Assembly: GCA_023053575.1 (NCBI GenBank)
Contig: JAKZAP010000003.1
Coordinates: forward strand, 2,766,561 to 2,830,560
From: Branchinecta lynchi
Lineage: Eukaryota > Arthropoda > Branchiopoda > Anostraca > Branchinectidae
Direction: 5' to 3'
DNA: 64,000 bases
The number at the start of each line of letters is the position of its first letter. Positions within the stretch are counted from its first letter, which is position 1. A program made the translations under genes and the position numbers. This document shows, piece after piece, positions 11,732 through 23,639 of this stretch. The notes below the pieces were generated by a model. It saw only the letters and a list, made by a program, of their open reading frames with translations. It did not search any database and was not told where the DNA came from.

Positions 11732-12062
11732 CAGGGGCGTCACGACTGGGGAGGAGGACGCCCCTCCCAATGCTGTCGGTCAGTCGGTAAAAAACACCGA
11801 GTCGGCACGAAGCGCCGCGATTTTTCGTCAAAACAGTTGATTTTTTTTTCATGAAAACAGTCAGTTTTTCTGAAAATTGGTCGATTTTTCGTCAAATTAG
11901 TCGACTTTTCTGGAAACCAGTCGATTTTTTTCAAAATATAATTTTTGTTGTTGAAAACAGTCGTTTTCTCTGCAGCAAAAGTCGGTAAAAATTACCGGCC
12001 AGTCGGTAAATGCCTCGCCCCCCCCCCCCCCCCGCCAAACATTTTGGCTAGTAACGCCTCTG
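11732..12062 (+). mobile_element. hAT-type MITE, family E (copy E3)
   Basis: The 331-bp element has ends CAGGGGCGTCACGACTGGGG and GCTAGTAACGCCTCTG. Flanking octamers ctagttac (11724-11731) and ctagttag (12063-12070) agree at seven of eight positions. The internal order matches E1 and E4. Confidence 0.82.
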
Positions 12063-12117
12063 CTAGTTAGTACAACCGGCCTTGTCAATTGTTTGAGTGG
12101 CGTTTAGAGTGAAATAG

Positions 12118-12215
12118 TAGTGCAGTGACCGTTTATTTTTGTATTTTTATGTACTTATTTATGTTGGTTTGTTATGGCCCTTGGGATTTCAAGGCAAATA
12201 AACATCATATCATAT
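12118..12215 (+). mobile_element. Probable non-LTR retrotransposon 3' end
   Basis: An AT-rich stretch with atggcccttgggatttcaa, followed by aaataaacatcatatcatat, resembles the 3' UTR of the element ending at 42167 (atggcccgtgggcttttgaa) and the stretch at 63490. Only the last about 100 bp is visible. Confidence 0.4.
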
Positions 12216-12332
12216 TTATTTTCGACTATGTTTGAAAGTCACTGGGAATGAATGAATGGATTTAATACTTGTATCCTAGTAGTTAGGTATTTGCACAGTA
12301 TATACACAAAAAAAAGATAAATAAACGCTTAA

Positions 12333-12687
12333 AGAACCCCTCGCACTATTTACTAATCAACTTACACTGTTTTAACATATTTGAATACTTTAAAACTAGG
12401 CTGTGCTTTCAACAAATTAAATACGGTTTTGGCTGTTTTAAGACTTTTCCAAGACCCGAACAGCAAAAGAGGGAACAGATCTAGTTTTTCTGATGGAATA
12501 ACTTCTCGCAGACAACCGTCGACTGCGTGATACAAATCGAAGGTAGCAAAACACGGCAAGTGAGAAAATCAGCGTGGTTTTGTAGAGGAGTTAGAATTTA
12601 CCGTATGAAACTGGGGTCTCCGGGTTTAGAAATCTATGGAGTGATTATGGAAGTAGGTTGCGTTGATATTACAGGTAAGACAAAACT
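12333..12687. mobile_element. piggyBac-like MITE, family L (copy L1)
   Basis: The 355-bp element is flanked by TTAA at 12329-12332 and 12688-12691. It begins AGAACCCCTCGCAC and shares its whole interior (tgtgctttcaa, ttttccaagacccg, tctcgcagacaaccg, ggaagtaggttg) with L2 and L3. TTAA flanks are the piggyBac signature; it has no coding capacity. Confidence 0.72.
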
Positions 12688-12925
12688 TTAACAAGAAACA
12701 CAGATATACACAACAACAAAAAATAAATAAATGCAAAGCAAGAAATACGCGACGAACCATGAAAAGAACAATAAGTTTACTGAGTTAGCTGGCGCACTTG
12801 ACAATGGGCAGGAAGGGGGCTGGATGATGGCAGAAGCTGTCCATTTATTTCATCTAGTTTGACAGTTGGGTCCAAGACAGAAAACTCCTCCGTGATTCAG
12901 TGATTGCGCATGCGGTGAGAATAAA

Positions 12926-13130
12926 TATTCCTTCAGCCCAAGCTGACTGCGAATCATATTTGATAGTGCAAAACGGATACGTCAGCTGAATTTTACTAGA
13001 GCTATATTTCGGCCCTTCTTGGCAAGGGTCCCCTTCAGGCTCAAAGCCGCTGAAGTTGGAAAACGGACTTCGGGAGACACCCGAAAGTGTGTTTCCCACA
13101 AGTTCGTTTATCCGTTTGCACTATCAAAAA
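12926..13130. mobile_element. Foldback element, family G (copy G1)
   Basis: It begins attccttcagcccaagctga. Inverted arms ttgatagtgcaaaacggata and tatccgtttgcactatcaa enclose a core with cggcccttcttggcaagggt, itself a CCCTT/AAGGG hairpin. At least eight related pieces occur in the window. Non-coding; superfamily unknown. Confidence 0.6.
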
Positions 13131-13218
13131 TGCGGTGAGGAAGTGAAATGCGAGATGCACCAACCATAAGTGAATTTCTCGATTTTTCATAGAACAGTCG
13201 ATTCTTCTATAGTTTTCA

Positions 13219-13854
13219 ATATACTCTTTACACTGTCAACTACCCAATCGAGAGCGAAAACAGCAACCGTTTCCAATGAAATCAAAACAATAGCTTTCAC
13301 CTCAAGCAATCTCCAAAAAGTCGCTCCAAAAAACTGTACATTTTGAAATACAAAGCTTTCACAAGAAGGCCGATACTATCCTTGTAAAAGGCAGCCTGTC
13401 CTGAATCCTGATTTTTTTTTTAAATATACTTTTTACACTGTCAACTACCCAATCGAGAGCGAAAACAGCAACCGTTTCCAAAATGAAATCAAAACAATAG
13501 CTTTCACCTCAAGCAATCTCCCAAAGTCGCTCCGAAAAACTGTACATTTTGAACAGTAAAATAGAAAGCTTTCACAAGAAGGCCGATACTGTCCTTGTAC
13601 AAGGCAGCCTGTCCTGAATCCTGATTTTTTTTTTTAAATATACTTTTTACACTGTCAACTACCCAATCGAGAGCGAAAACAGCAACCGTTTCCAAAATGA
13701 AATCAAAACAATAGCTTTCACTTCAAGTAATCTCCAAAAAGTGGCTCCGAAAAACTGTACATTTTGAAATGCAAAGCTTTCACAAGAAGGCCGATAATGT
13801 CCTTGTACAAGGCAGACTGTCCTGAATCCTGATTTTTTTTTTTTTTTTTTTTTT
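13219..13854 (-). repeat. Three-unit tandem repeat with poly(A) junctions
   Basis: Three units of about 205-214 bp share tttacactgtcaactaccca, gagcgaaaacagcaaccg and cacaagaaggccgata. Each ends on the plus strand with cctga followed by a T-run (9 to over 20 T); the last run is the longest (13831-13854). On the minus strand this is a series of A-tract-separated units, like a multimeric retrotranscribed RNA. A minus-strand frame of 63 residues spans parts of a unit, but I do not recognise it. Confidence 0.6.
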
Positions 13855-14856
13855 GCTGCTTACTGCAGATCGAGTAGGCTTATTATGTTTGCAGTCAGGT
13901 AACTGTTTGTAACTGTCAGTCAGATAACTGTTTGTGAATAGACTGATGCCTCTAAAATTCGTCTATTTACTAATCAGCTTTGAAGGACTCAAATAAATAA
14001 TAGTAGGCTACCAATAAAACAGTTTAAATATTCAATATTTTATCAGAGGTTCCTGGAGAGGACATTTGTCACGAAGGGCCAAAATATCGTTAAAATAAAA
14101 TCAGCAGACTTTCCCGTTCTCAAACTTGTTCATGTAGTTATTAATTTCGAAACACGGAAAGCTAGCGCTTACAAACTCGCCTTTTGTTTTTTGCCACTTC
14201 GTTTCGATCGACTAACCCATTTATCCAGCAAGATCCGGTTCTCAATTGGCCCACAATTGTGCATTTCAGAACAACCGAGAACTAATTTCTCCAGTTGCTA
14301 GCATAGAATTTGATTAGCTGTTCTCTCTCTCTCTCTCGCAGAAATTAATTAATTCGGAAAAGCATCAGACCCTGTAGCATTTTCTTTTCAGAACCTTTTA
14401 AGCGGAAACGTCTCCTAGGAGGAAAATCTATCCCTTCAAAGGAACTCCATTTTCAGAAAGTGAATACCTGATTGCACAAAAGATGACCAATGTTGCAAAA
14501 CCCCGCCTACGGGTGTTGACTAAACTTTAGCCGATTATCTACGTCTCGTGACGTCAGACAAAAAGTCAATATTTTCCATTTACTAACGGAACTGCACCTT
14601 CTACAACTGTACCTAGAACATCAATTTCATCGAATTTCCATATTTTTTCATGACGTCAAAAAACGTCACCTGCCGTAGATAATAAGCTAAGGTTTAGTTT
14701 CCCCACCTACGCCAGTATTACCGTGGTGCCATCTGCACCGCGCACTGATCCCTTCTGCCGTCGCTAGGCAGCGTTACTCCTTTCCATGTTTAATCTTTTA
14801 TACTGTCCGTAGTCTATTCTTTATTTTTATTAACTGATGATCATGACTCATCGTAA
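13855..14856. other. Unassigned intron sequence
   Basis: It contains a (CT)n run at 14322-14338. I see no exon, repeat family or other structure that I can support. Confidence 0.4.
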
Positions 14857-14992
14857 GTATTCCTTCAGCCCAAGCTGACTGCTAATCATATTTGACGGTG
14901 CAAAACGGATAAGTCAGCTACATTTTATTAGAGCCTCTAATACAATGTAGCTGACTTATCCGTTTTGCACCGTCAAATACTAATCTTAAGAA
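14857..14992. mobile_element. Foldback element, family G (copy G2) with perfect 35-bp inverted arms
   Basis: It begins attccttcagcccaagctga. Arms 14890-14924 and 14944-14978 are exact reverse complements with a 19-bp spacer, so the segment can form a long cruciform or RNA hairpin. It is a miniature derivative that lost the core present in G1. Confidence 0.75.
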
Positions 14993-15042
14993 TATAAGTC
15001 ATCTTCGTCTATCCTTCTTTTCCGGGCCTCGACCGGTCAACA

Positions 15043-16445
15043 ACTCTTTTTTTGGGATCCCAAAACGGGTGGAGGGATACCTATGACGTCGCAAACGTTG
15101 TCCGTCTGTCTGTCAGTACAATAACTCTCGAAGGGAATGAGATATTTTGATGAAATTTGGTGTGAGGATTCTTCGAGTCAAGGGAAAGGACGAGTTTGTA
15201 GATGGGCCCGATAGTTGGATATTTGGGGAGGGGCAGGGGTTTCAAATTAAGGGGCGAAAAACATATTTTTTAAAAGCTAATAAGATAGTCGATTACGGAG
15301 TAAGACGACACGCTGAAGAGGAATATGAAAACCGTTTTCTCGCCCGACAAGTAGTTCAACCGCAATCCGGCCAAAGCCGGAAAGTTTGTTAAAAGCAAAA
15401 GTTTTATCTTTAGTTGATTAGATGTCTCATTTAGGGGGAAGGGGTCATGCTGAATTCGAATATGTAAATGATATTCTCGTCGGACAAGTAGATCGCCTGT
15501 AATCCGGCCAAAACCGAAAAATTTGTCAAAAATAAAAGTTTGACCTGAAGTTGATTAGACGTTCAATTTATGGATAGGGAAACATGCTGAATCTGAATAT
15601 GAAAATTATTTTCTCGCCGGACAAGTAGATCGCCCGGAATCCGGCAAAAACCGGCCAATTTGTTAAAAGTTAAAGTTTTATATGAATTTCATTAGGGTAA
15701 GGAGATTTACGGGTAAGGAGATATGCTCAATTCGTGCATGACAAATCATTTTCGACCTTTTGTAGAAAATTTGTAGCCTGCGTCGTTGTATGATAGTTGT
15801 ACGAGAAAGTTGTATCTAGTGATATGTAATAGTAAAGAGTACTATCATTTAATGTGCCTCAGACTCGGCCAATCTTAAGTAGTAGTATGCAGTAGCATCC
15901 TGTCTTGCTCTAGGAGCATCCAGTCTTGCTAATAGTAGCATGCAGTAGAATGCAGCAACACGGTAGCCTTGAAGTAGAAGCATTAGTAGCATCAGTGCTA
16001 CTCCACGCTACTTTTTCGTACAAATTCATACTTCTATTCTGAGATAAATATTTCATGGGGTAGTTCGCCACGAATCCGGGTGAAACTGAAAAATTTGTTA
16101 AAAGTTGAAGTTGTATCTGAATTTCATCAGAGGTTCGACATAGGGGTAAGGAAACGCTGAATCCGTCTTTGAACTTCAATGTTTTGCAAGACAAGTAGTT
16201 CGCCTGGAATCCGGCTGAAACCGAAAATTTGTCAGCAGTATGGCAGGAACTTTCGTCAAAGTAGATATGACGCAGGCTATAGGGGTAAACACACGTGCTG
16301 AATCCATATTTGAACTTGGTCTTTTCAGATGATTACCATGCGCCCTAATCTGTTTCTAAATTTTATTAGTAAAGTGCTCAAGGAGTCTGGCGAAGACTGG
16401 ACCTCTGTAAGACCCGATTGTCTGAATTAAATATTAAATTTTCTC
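15043..16445 (-). repeat. Satellite-bearing element, family A (copy A4), split by C3
   Basis: It reads as the reverse complement of A1. It starts at the palindrome TTTTGGGATCCCAAAA (15050-15065), passes the end module ctctcgaagggaatgagata and monomers with gtccggcgagaaaat-type words in reverse, and ends past ctggcgaagactgg near 16400, the same phrase that begins A2. Frames here (for example 15147-15392) are incidental. Confidence 0.62.
15755..16060. mobile_element. Foldback MITE, family C (copy C3), inside A4
   Basis: It runs from aaaatttgtagcctgcgtcg to gagataaatatttcatgggg, collinear with C4. Family A monomers continue on both sides, so C3 inserted after A4 was in place. Its ends are more decayed than those of C4-C6. 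Confidence 0.6.
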
Positions 16446-17654
16446 CTTCGAGTGGGCTGACCTAAGGCCTAGTGTATGATGGATGGTAAATAGCCTATTG
16501 TGAGTTCGGTATACAAACCATAGTGTGAATTTACCTGGGAATCCATAATGGACCCTGTGGAGTCTGCATGTGTAGTAGGCCACCCTGAGTAGGCCACCCG
16601 TTTGTTATATTCTATCGACCTTCCCATCCTTGTTTAATTTTAATTATTATTTATATATTTATTTTTGTTTAATTGTGAATGTGCCTTGGCCTTGCTCTCG
16701 GTTAGCTGTATGATTATATAGCGGATGGATGTTATTGGGTATGATTCTTCATGTTTAAGTTAATTTGGTTTTATTTATTTTTTCTGTGTGCGCTCGAGCT
16801 CTGCTCTCAGCAGCGGAAAGTGATAATGATAGACTTTTTTTTGCAAATAAAGATAACCTTGAACCTTGACTCCGACGATTGTGTCTTAGGACATTTAACA
16901 TCTTTTGTCCCGCCTACTAAACCCCTCACCATAGCATCAGGTTGAGCGTGCGCATCTTCCTGCAGTCGTCATAACACCATCTATGGTCGTAAGCCTTCAC
17001 GCGTCACACACTGCCCATTCATATCATCCGGGACCCATAAATTTCCTGTAATGACTCGCCATTCAGGTGGCTTGTCAAGGTTCAAGGTTCAAGGTTCAAG
17101 GTTATCTTTATTTGCAAAAAAAAAGTCTATCACTATCACTTTCCGCTGCTGAGAGCAGAGCTCGAGCGTCAATAAGAGATTTCTCATGCGCTCTTGACCG
17201 AGCGTCAGATAGTTCGAAAAATACCCACGGGGATAAAAATACCCGACTATCCAGATAGATACAAATTTTCGCTGCTGTTGTGATGAACTAGGAATATTTC
17301 TCTGTAATGGAAGAGTATCCTGGATCTTTTGTCCTAGCTTAGGTACTGGTGGCATGCCGTCAATTTTGCATATCTGAGCAAGAATGACGATTCCACCCAA
17401 GCGGAATTTTTGGAAACTAGGTGAGGCTCATAACATAGCAACATAGAAGCATAGGAAATGACAAGCCCCTGAATGGCGAGTCATTACAGGACATTTATGG
17501 GTCCCTGATATCATACAGAACAAGTTCGCCACAGTTGGTAATTTATAGCGAAATTTGGTGATTCTTTCTGTACTACTAAACTTTGGCGATTTTCAAATAA
17601 CAAATAACACAGAAGTTATTTTCATTGGCATTCGCCACAATTTTGATAATTTAT
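16446..17654. other. Intron sequence with two convergent (CTTGAA)n-tailed 3' ends
   Basis: The pieces at 16788-16874 (plus) and 17074-17172 (minus) share gcgctcgagctctgctctca, cagcggaaagtgat and gcaaataaagataacct, and both end in CTTGAA-type repeats (aaggttcaaggttcaagg at 17081). They look like 3' ends of one retroposon family in tail-to-tail orientation. The rest, including an AT-rich stretch at 16620-16720, is unassigned. Confidence 0.5.
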
Positions 17655-18425
17655 AACAAGAGCTACGAGCTCATATGGCACTTGTACGAGTAGGCTGTAC
17701 AAGAAAGTAGATGAAAACGTCACAAAATACACCCGCCATCCAAAAAGGCGGTTCGGAAATAGAAATAGGATATTTAGTTTCACTCATTTCTGAGCAGTTC
17801 CGGCATCGTCTCGATTGCAAATGCACATGACTGTTCAAACTTTCATTCCAATAAATCCATTTGTTTGATCCCTAGACGTGCTACACGATTTCCGGTACTC
17901 ACTCTATTTCGACTTACCGTGGCCGAATCTGGTTCGGAATAAAAAAAAATCGACCACCTAAAGCATCTTCGTTTATACCATCTACCAAGTTTCACTCGAA
18001 TCTGAGCATTTTTGGAAAGTTCCGGTACCCCCCCCCCTTCCCACCTACGTTGTCGGAGCCGGTTCGGGCCCAATCTCTTAATTCCCTCATCAAGTTTGAC
18101 TGAAATTGGAGCATAGCCTATCTGCAAGTTTACAGTACCCCCCCCCCCCCTACCTTGGCCGAATCCGGCCCAGACGCCAAATAACAAATCTAGGCCGCAT
18201 AAACTCGGCACTGTCGAATTGCATCTCATTCGGTCCATCCGTTTGGTTTTTGTGCATGTCAAAAGTCCCCCCACCCCCAATTCCCCTAATCGTGGTCGCA
18301 TATGGTTCGAACGCATGTTTTACATGTCGAGGCCATCGATTCGTATCACCCATGAAGTTTCACTCGAATCAGACCACTCGTTCGCAATTTATAGAAGTCC
18401 ATATTTCTCTTCTCTTGCTCCCCCA

Positions 18426-20625
18426 AAAATGCTCGGATCTAGGAACGGAAGTTTCCGGGGGTATGTTGTGTCAGGTTTTTAAGTCAAGATAATTCGGGTC
18501 GCTAATATGCCTGCAAAGTTTCGTTGTCGTTTTACATCTGGAACTATTCTAACTCACGACTACCGGAATTCCAGGAAACCCCCTCCAACTCCCCCCACAG
18601 AGCCCCGAAACCATCTGGCTCCGTCAATTTCATCTAGGCCTAATGCTTGTTCCATCCATTAAGTTTCGTCCCAATCCCTCTACTTTTAGAGTTTCTTGAG
18701 TTTTCCACACACCCCCCCCCATCCCCACAGGTATCGGACCCGACTCGGACGTGACACTGAACGTCCGAGGCGATAGCTCACCAGACAAGTTTCATTCAAA
18801 TCCGATCACCCGTTCAAAAGTTATGCACGCCACTAGATTCCGGACTCCCCATCCACCCACTCCCCCCACGATGGTCGGGTCGGGGAAACGGCTGTTCTCA
18901 AGTCAATCTGTTCGGATCCCTGACATACCTGCCAAGTTTCATCGCCCTAGGACATCAGGAAGTATGCCGAACTCACGGGATCGCTAGAAATCCGGACCCC
19001 CACCCCAACTCCCCCACAGTGCCCTGATCCGGTCCGGTTATGTCAATGACGTGTCGAGGACCTGTGCTTGTTTTTCCCACCAAGTTTCATCCCGATCCCT
19101 CCACTTTAAGCGTTTCTCAAAATTTCCGGTTCCCTCCTCCAACTCCTCCCAGTGTCATCGGATCCGGTCCAGTTATGTCAATGACGTGTCCAGGACCTGT
19201 GCTTGTTTTTCCCACCAAGTTTCATCCCGATCCCTCCACTTTAAGCGTTTCTCAAAATTTCCGGTTACCTCCTCCAACTCCCCCCAGTGTCATCGGATCC
19301 GGCCCGGATTTAAAGTGACGTGTCTGAGACACAAGGTCATCCTAAATATCAATTTTCATCAAGATCCGATCACCCGTTCAAAAGTTATGCACGCCACTAG
19401 ATTCCGGACTCCCCATCCACCGACTCCCCCCACGATGGTCGGGTCGGGGAAACGGCTGTTCTCAAGTCAATCTGTTCGGATCCTTGACATACCTGCAAAG
19501 TTTCATCGCCCTAGGACACCAGGAAGTATGCCGAACTCGCGGGATCGCTAGAAATCCGGAACCCCATCCCAACTCCCCCACAGCGCCCTGATCCGGTCCG
19601 GTTATGTCAATGACGTGTCTAGGACCTGTGCTTGTTTTTCCCACCAAGTTTCATCCCGATCCCTCCACTTTAAGCGTTTCTCAAAATTTCCGGTTCCCCA
19701 CCCCAACTCCCCACAGTGCCCTGATCCGGTCCGGTTATGTCAATGACGTTTCTAGGACGTGTGGTTGTTTTTCCCACCAAGTTTCATCCCGATCCCTCCA
19801 CTTTAAGCGTTTCTCAAAATTTCCGGTTCCCTCCTCCAACTCCCCCCAGTGTCATCGGATCCGGCCCGGATTTAAAGTGAGGTGTCTGAGACACGAGGTC
19901 ATCCTAAATATCAATTTTCATCAAGATCCGATCACCCGTTCGCAAGCTAAAAATACCTCAAAATTTGGCTTCACCCTCCCTCCACTCCCCCCCCCCCCAG
20001 ATGGTCGAATCGGGGAATTGATGATTTCCTATTTAAGCTGGTCGGGTCCCAGACATGCCTGTCAATTTCCATCGTCCCAGCACATCAGGAAGCACGGAAC
20101 TCGCGGGATCACTACAAATTCGGACTTCTCCCCCCCCCAACTCCCCCAAAGTGAGCGGATCCGTTCCGGTTATATCAGTCACGTATCTAGGACTTTTGCT
20201 TGTACTTTCCACCAAGTTTCATTCGGATCCCTCCACTCTAAGTGTTTTCCAAGATTTCCGGTTTCCCCCTCTAACTCCCCCCAGTGTCACCGGATCCGGT
20301 CTGGATTTAAAATGGAGGGTCTGAGACACGAAGTCCTTCCATGTATTAAGTTTCATTAAGATCCGATCACCCGTTCGTAAGCTAAAAATTATCTCATTTT
20401 TCCAATTTTTTCCGGATTCCCCCTCCCTCCACTCCCCTCCAGATGGTCGGATCGAGGAAGCGACAATTTCTAATTTAATCTGGTCCAGTTCCTGATATAC
20501 TTGCCAAGTTTCATCGTCCTAGCTTATCTGGAAGTGCCCGAACTAGCAAAACCGGGACCGACAGACCGACTGACGGACAGAAATAACAATCGCTATATGG
20601 CACTTGAGTAAGCTCAAGTGCCATA
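18426..20625. repeat. 2.2-kb tandem duplication, first unit
   Basis: This block and the next start with aaaaatgctcggatctagga and run in parallel at an offset of about 2,200 bp, with only scattered differences and small indels. Each block is itself an array of about 15 monomers. It ends with the 13-bp-arm hairpin tatggcacttgag/ctcaagtgccata (20596-20625), preceded by gggaccgacagaccgactga. Confidence 0.9.
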
Positions 20626-22821
20626 AAAATGCTCGGATCTAGGAACGAAAGTTTCTGGGCGTATGTTGTGTCAGGTTTTTAAGTCAAGATAATTCGGGTC
20701 GCTAATATGCCTGCAAAGTTTCGTTGTCGTTTTACATCTGGAACTATTCTAACTCACGACTACCGGAATTCCAGGAAACCCCCTCCAACTCCCCCCACAG
20801 AGCCCCGAAACCATCTGGCTCCGTCAATTTCATCTAGGCCTAATGCTTGTTCCATCCATTAAGTTTCGTCCCAATCCCTCTGCTTTTAGAGTTTCTTGAG
20901 TTTTCCACCCCCCCCCCCATCCCCACAGGTATCGGACCCGACTCGGACGTGACACTGAACGTCCGAGGCGATAGCTCACCAGACAAGTTTCATTCAAATC
21001 CGATCACCCGTTCAAAAGTTATGCACGCCACTAGATTCCGGACTCTCCATCCACCCACTCCCCCTACGATGGTCGGGTCGGGGAAACGGCTGTTCTCAAG
21101 TCAATCTGTTCGGATCCCTGACATACCTGCCAAGTTTCATCGCCCTAGGACATCAGGAAGTATGCCGAACTCGCGGGATCGCTAGAAATCCGGACCCCCA
21201 CCCCAACTCCCCCACAGTGCCCTGATCCGGTCCGGTTATGTCAATGAGGTGTCGAGGACCTGTGCTTGTTTTTCCCACCAAGTTTCATCCCGATCCCTCC
21301 ACTTTAAGCGTTTCTCAAAATTTCCGGTTCCCTCCTCCAACTCCTCCCAGTGTCATCGGATCCGGTCCGGTTATGTCAATGACGTGTCTAGGACCTGTGC
21401 TTGTTTTTACCACCAAGTTTCATCCCGATCCCTCCACTTTAAGCGTTTCTCAAAATTTCCGGTTCCCTCCTCCAACTCCCCCCAGTGTCATCGGATCCGG
21501 CCCGGATTTGAAGTGAGGTGTCTGAGACACAAGGTCATCCTAAATATCAATTTTCATCAAGATCCGATCACCCGTTCAAAAGTTATGCACGCCACTAGAT
21601 TCCGGACTCCCCATCCACCCACTCCCCCCACGATGGTCGGGTCGGGGAAACGGCTGTTCTCAAGTCAATCTGTTCGGATCCTTGACATATCTGCCAAGTT
21701 CCATCGCCCTAGGACACCAGGAAGTATGCCGAACTCGCGGGATCGCTAGAAATCCGGACCCCCACCCCAACTCCCCCACAGTGCCCTGATCCGGTCCGGT
21801 TATGTCAATGACGTGTCTAGGACCTGTGCTTGTTCTTCCCACCAAGTTTCATCCCGATCCCTCCACTTTAAGCGTTTCTCAAAATTTCCGGTTCCCCACC
21901 CCAACTCCCCCACAGTGCCCTGATCCGGTCCGGTTATGTCAATGACGTTTCTAGGACCTGTGCTTGTTTTTCCCACCAAGTTTCATCCCGATCCCTCCAC
22001 TTTAAGCGTTTCTCAAAATTTCCGGTTCCCTCCTCCAACTCCCCCCAGTGTCATCGGATCCGGCCCGGATTTAAAGTGAGGTGTCTGAGACACGAGGTCA
22101 TCCTAAATATCAATTTTCATCAAGATCCGATCACCCGTTCGCAAGCTAAAAATACCTCAAATTTTGGCTTCACCCTCCCTCCACTCCCCCCCCCCAGATC
22201 GTCGAATCGGGGAATTGATGATTTCCTATTTAAGCTGGTCGGGTCCCAGACATGCCTTTCAATTTCCATCGTCCCAGCACATCAGGAAGCACGGAACTCG
22301 CGGGATCACTACAAATTCGGACTTCTCCCCCCCCCAACTCCCCCAAAGTGGGCGGATCCGTTCCGGTTATATCAGTCACGTATCTAGGACTTTTGCTTGT
22401 ACTTTCCACCAAGTTTCATTCGGATCCCTCCACTCTAAGTGTTTTCCAAGATTTCCGGTTTCCCCCTCTAACTCCCCCCAGTGTCACCGGATCCGGTCTG
22501 GATTTAAAATGGAGGGTCTGAGACACGAAGTCCTTCCATGTATTAAGTTTCATTAAGATCCGATCACCCGTTCGTAAGCTAAAAATATCTCATTTTTCCT
22601 ATTTTTTCCGGATTCCCCCTCCCTCCACTCCCCTCCAGATGGTCGGATCGAGGAAGCGACAATTTCTAATTTAATCTGGTACAGTTCCTGATATGCTTGC
22701 CAAGTTTCATCGTCCTAGCTTATCTGGAAGTGCCCGAACTAGCAAAACCGGGACCGACAGACCGACTGACGGACAGAAATTACAATCGCTATATGGCACT
22801 TGAGTAAGCTCAAGTGCCATA
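20626..22821. repeat. 2.2-kb tandem duplication, second unit
   Basis: It follows the first unit without spacer and ends in the same hairpin at 22792-22821, followed by an A-run. It contains the same nested monomers in the same order, so the higher-order unit was duplicated as a whole and recently relative to monomer divergence. Confidence 0.9.
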
Positions 22822-23639
22822 AAAAAAAAAGTGTGGACTATTTTGTCCGGGATTGAAAACCTGCTTGACAAAAGTGTAGAGAAATTACATTACAATCAAG
22901 TTGTAGTTCAAATTATTTTTTAAAGTTAATTAACTGTGGAAAAGTAATTTTTACAGTCCGACTTCGTCCTTAGTAAGTGTCATGCAATTCTTGTGAATAT
23001 TAAGCAACTGATTGCGTATATTATTTTTTGTTAGGGCTTTTTTTCGATAGGCTACTCATCAAACAAAGGTATTCGCTGAACAGGCATTGGAAATGCTGCA
23101 GTTAAATAAACAACAATTTTGGTGGGTTTTCTCGCATCCAGTGTTTCCACTTTTCCCTGGTGGAACCTGTGACATTTGTCCCCAAAAAATCGGTATCATT
23201 CTGGGGCCTACGAAACTCGGTACTTTTTACCAAGAAATGTCGCTTTTTCAGCCTTAGTATTACACTTTTGCTATTTTTTACGGTCTTACGCTGAAGAAAT
23301 CGATGATGTCTTTTTATCACTTTGCCGCTTTTCAACAAACATACTTTAGATACAGCAGCTGTATAATGTCTGGACTTTCAGAACCCATCCCCCCTCCCCA
23401 TCCCCAGGACAATATTCCAGCCGCATGGGAATTTGCTCATCTGAGAAATCATTTACGGTATAAGATTCCCTCTGAGACGGAATCCCGAAGTCCTGTTTGT
23501 TTTGAAAATATCCTTTTTTGTGAAATTTCTTGGCGGTTTCAACTTAGAAATCTAATTCAACAATACAAGATTAATAATGGAAAGTAAGATTTATCATGCC
23601 TGCTCACAAAATTCTTAACAATAAATGCTCCTTGAGCCC
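22822..23639. other. Unassigned intron sequence
   Basis: I see no element or exon here; short frames at 23102-23338 and 23303-23587 match nothing I recognise. Confidence 0.4.

Larger units (their letters stand above)
17655..22821 (-). repeat. Large satellite-bearing element, family B (copy B3)
   Basis: One end is aacaagagctacgagctcat followed by atggcacttg (17655-17684), with a GAGCT/AGCTC hairpin. The other is the hairpin at 22792-22821. Between them lie about 30 monomers spaced alternately about 134-137 and 145-149 bp, each with aagtttcatc.c.atcc, a C-rich run and a tccggtccggtta or gtcgggtcgggg phrase. Long proline/serine-rich frames, up to 251 codons at 19604-20359, are readings of the array and not genes. 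Orientation is given relative to B1. Confidence 0.75.

Noticed and set aside
19604..20359. A 251-codon plus-strand frame and other long Pro/Ser-rich frames between 18.1 and 22.6 kb
   Set aside because: They are translations of the family B array: the same peptide phrases recur at the monomer period in several frames and on both strands, with no domain and no conserved start.
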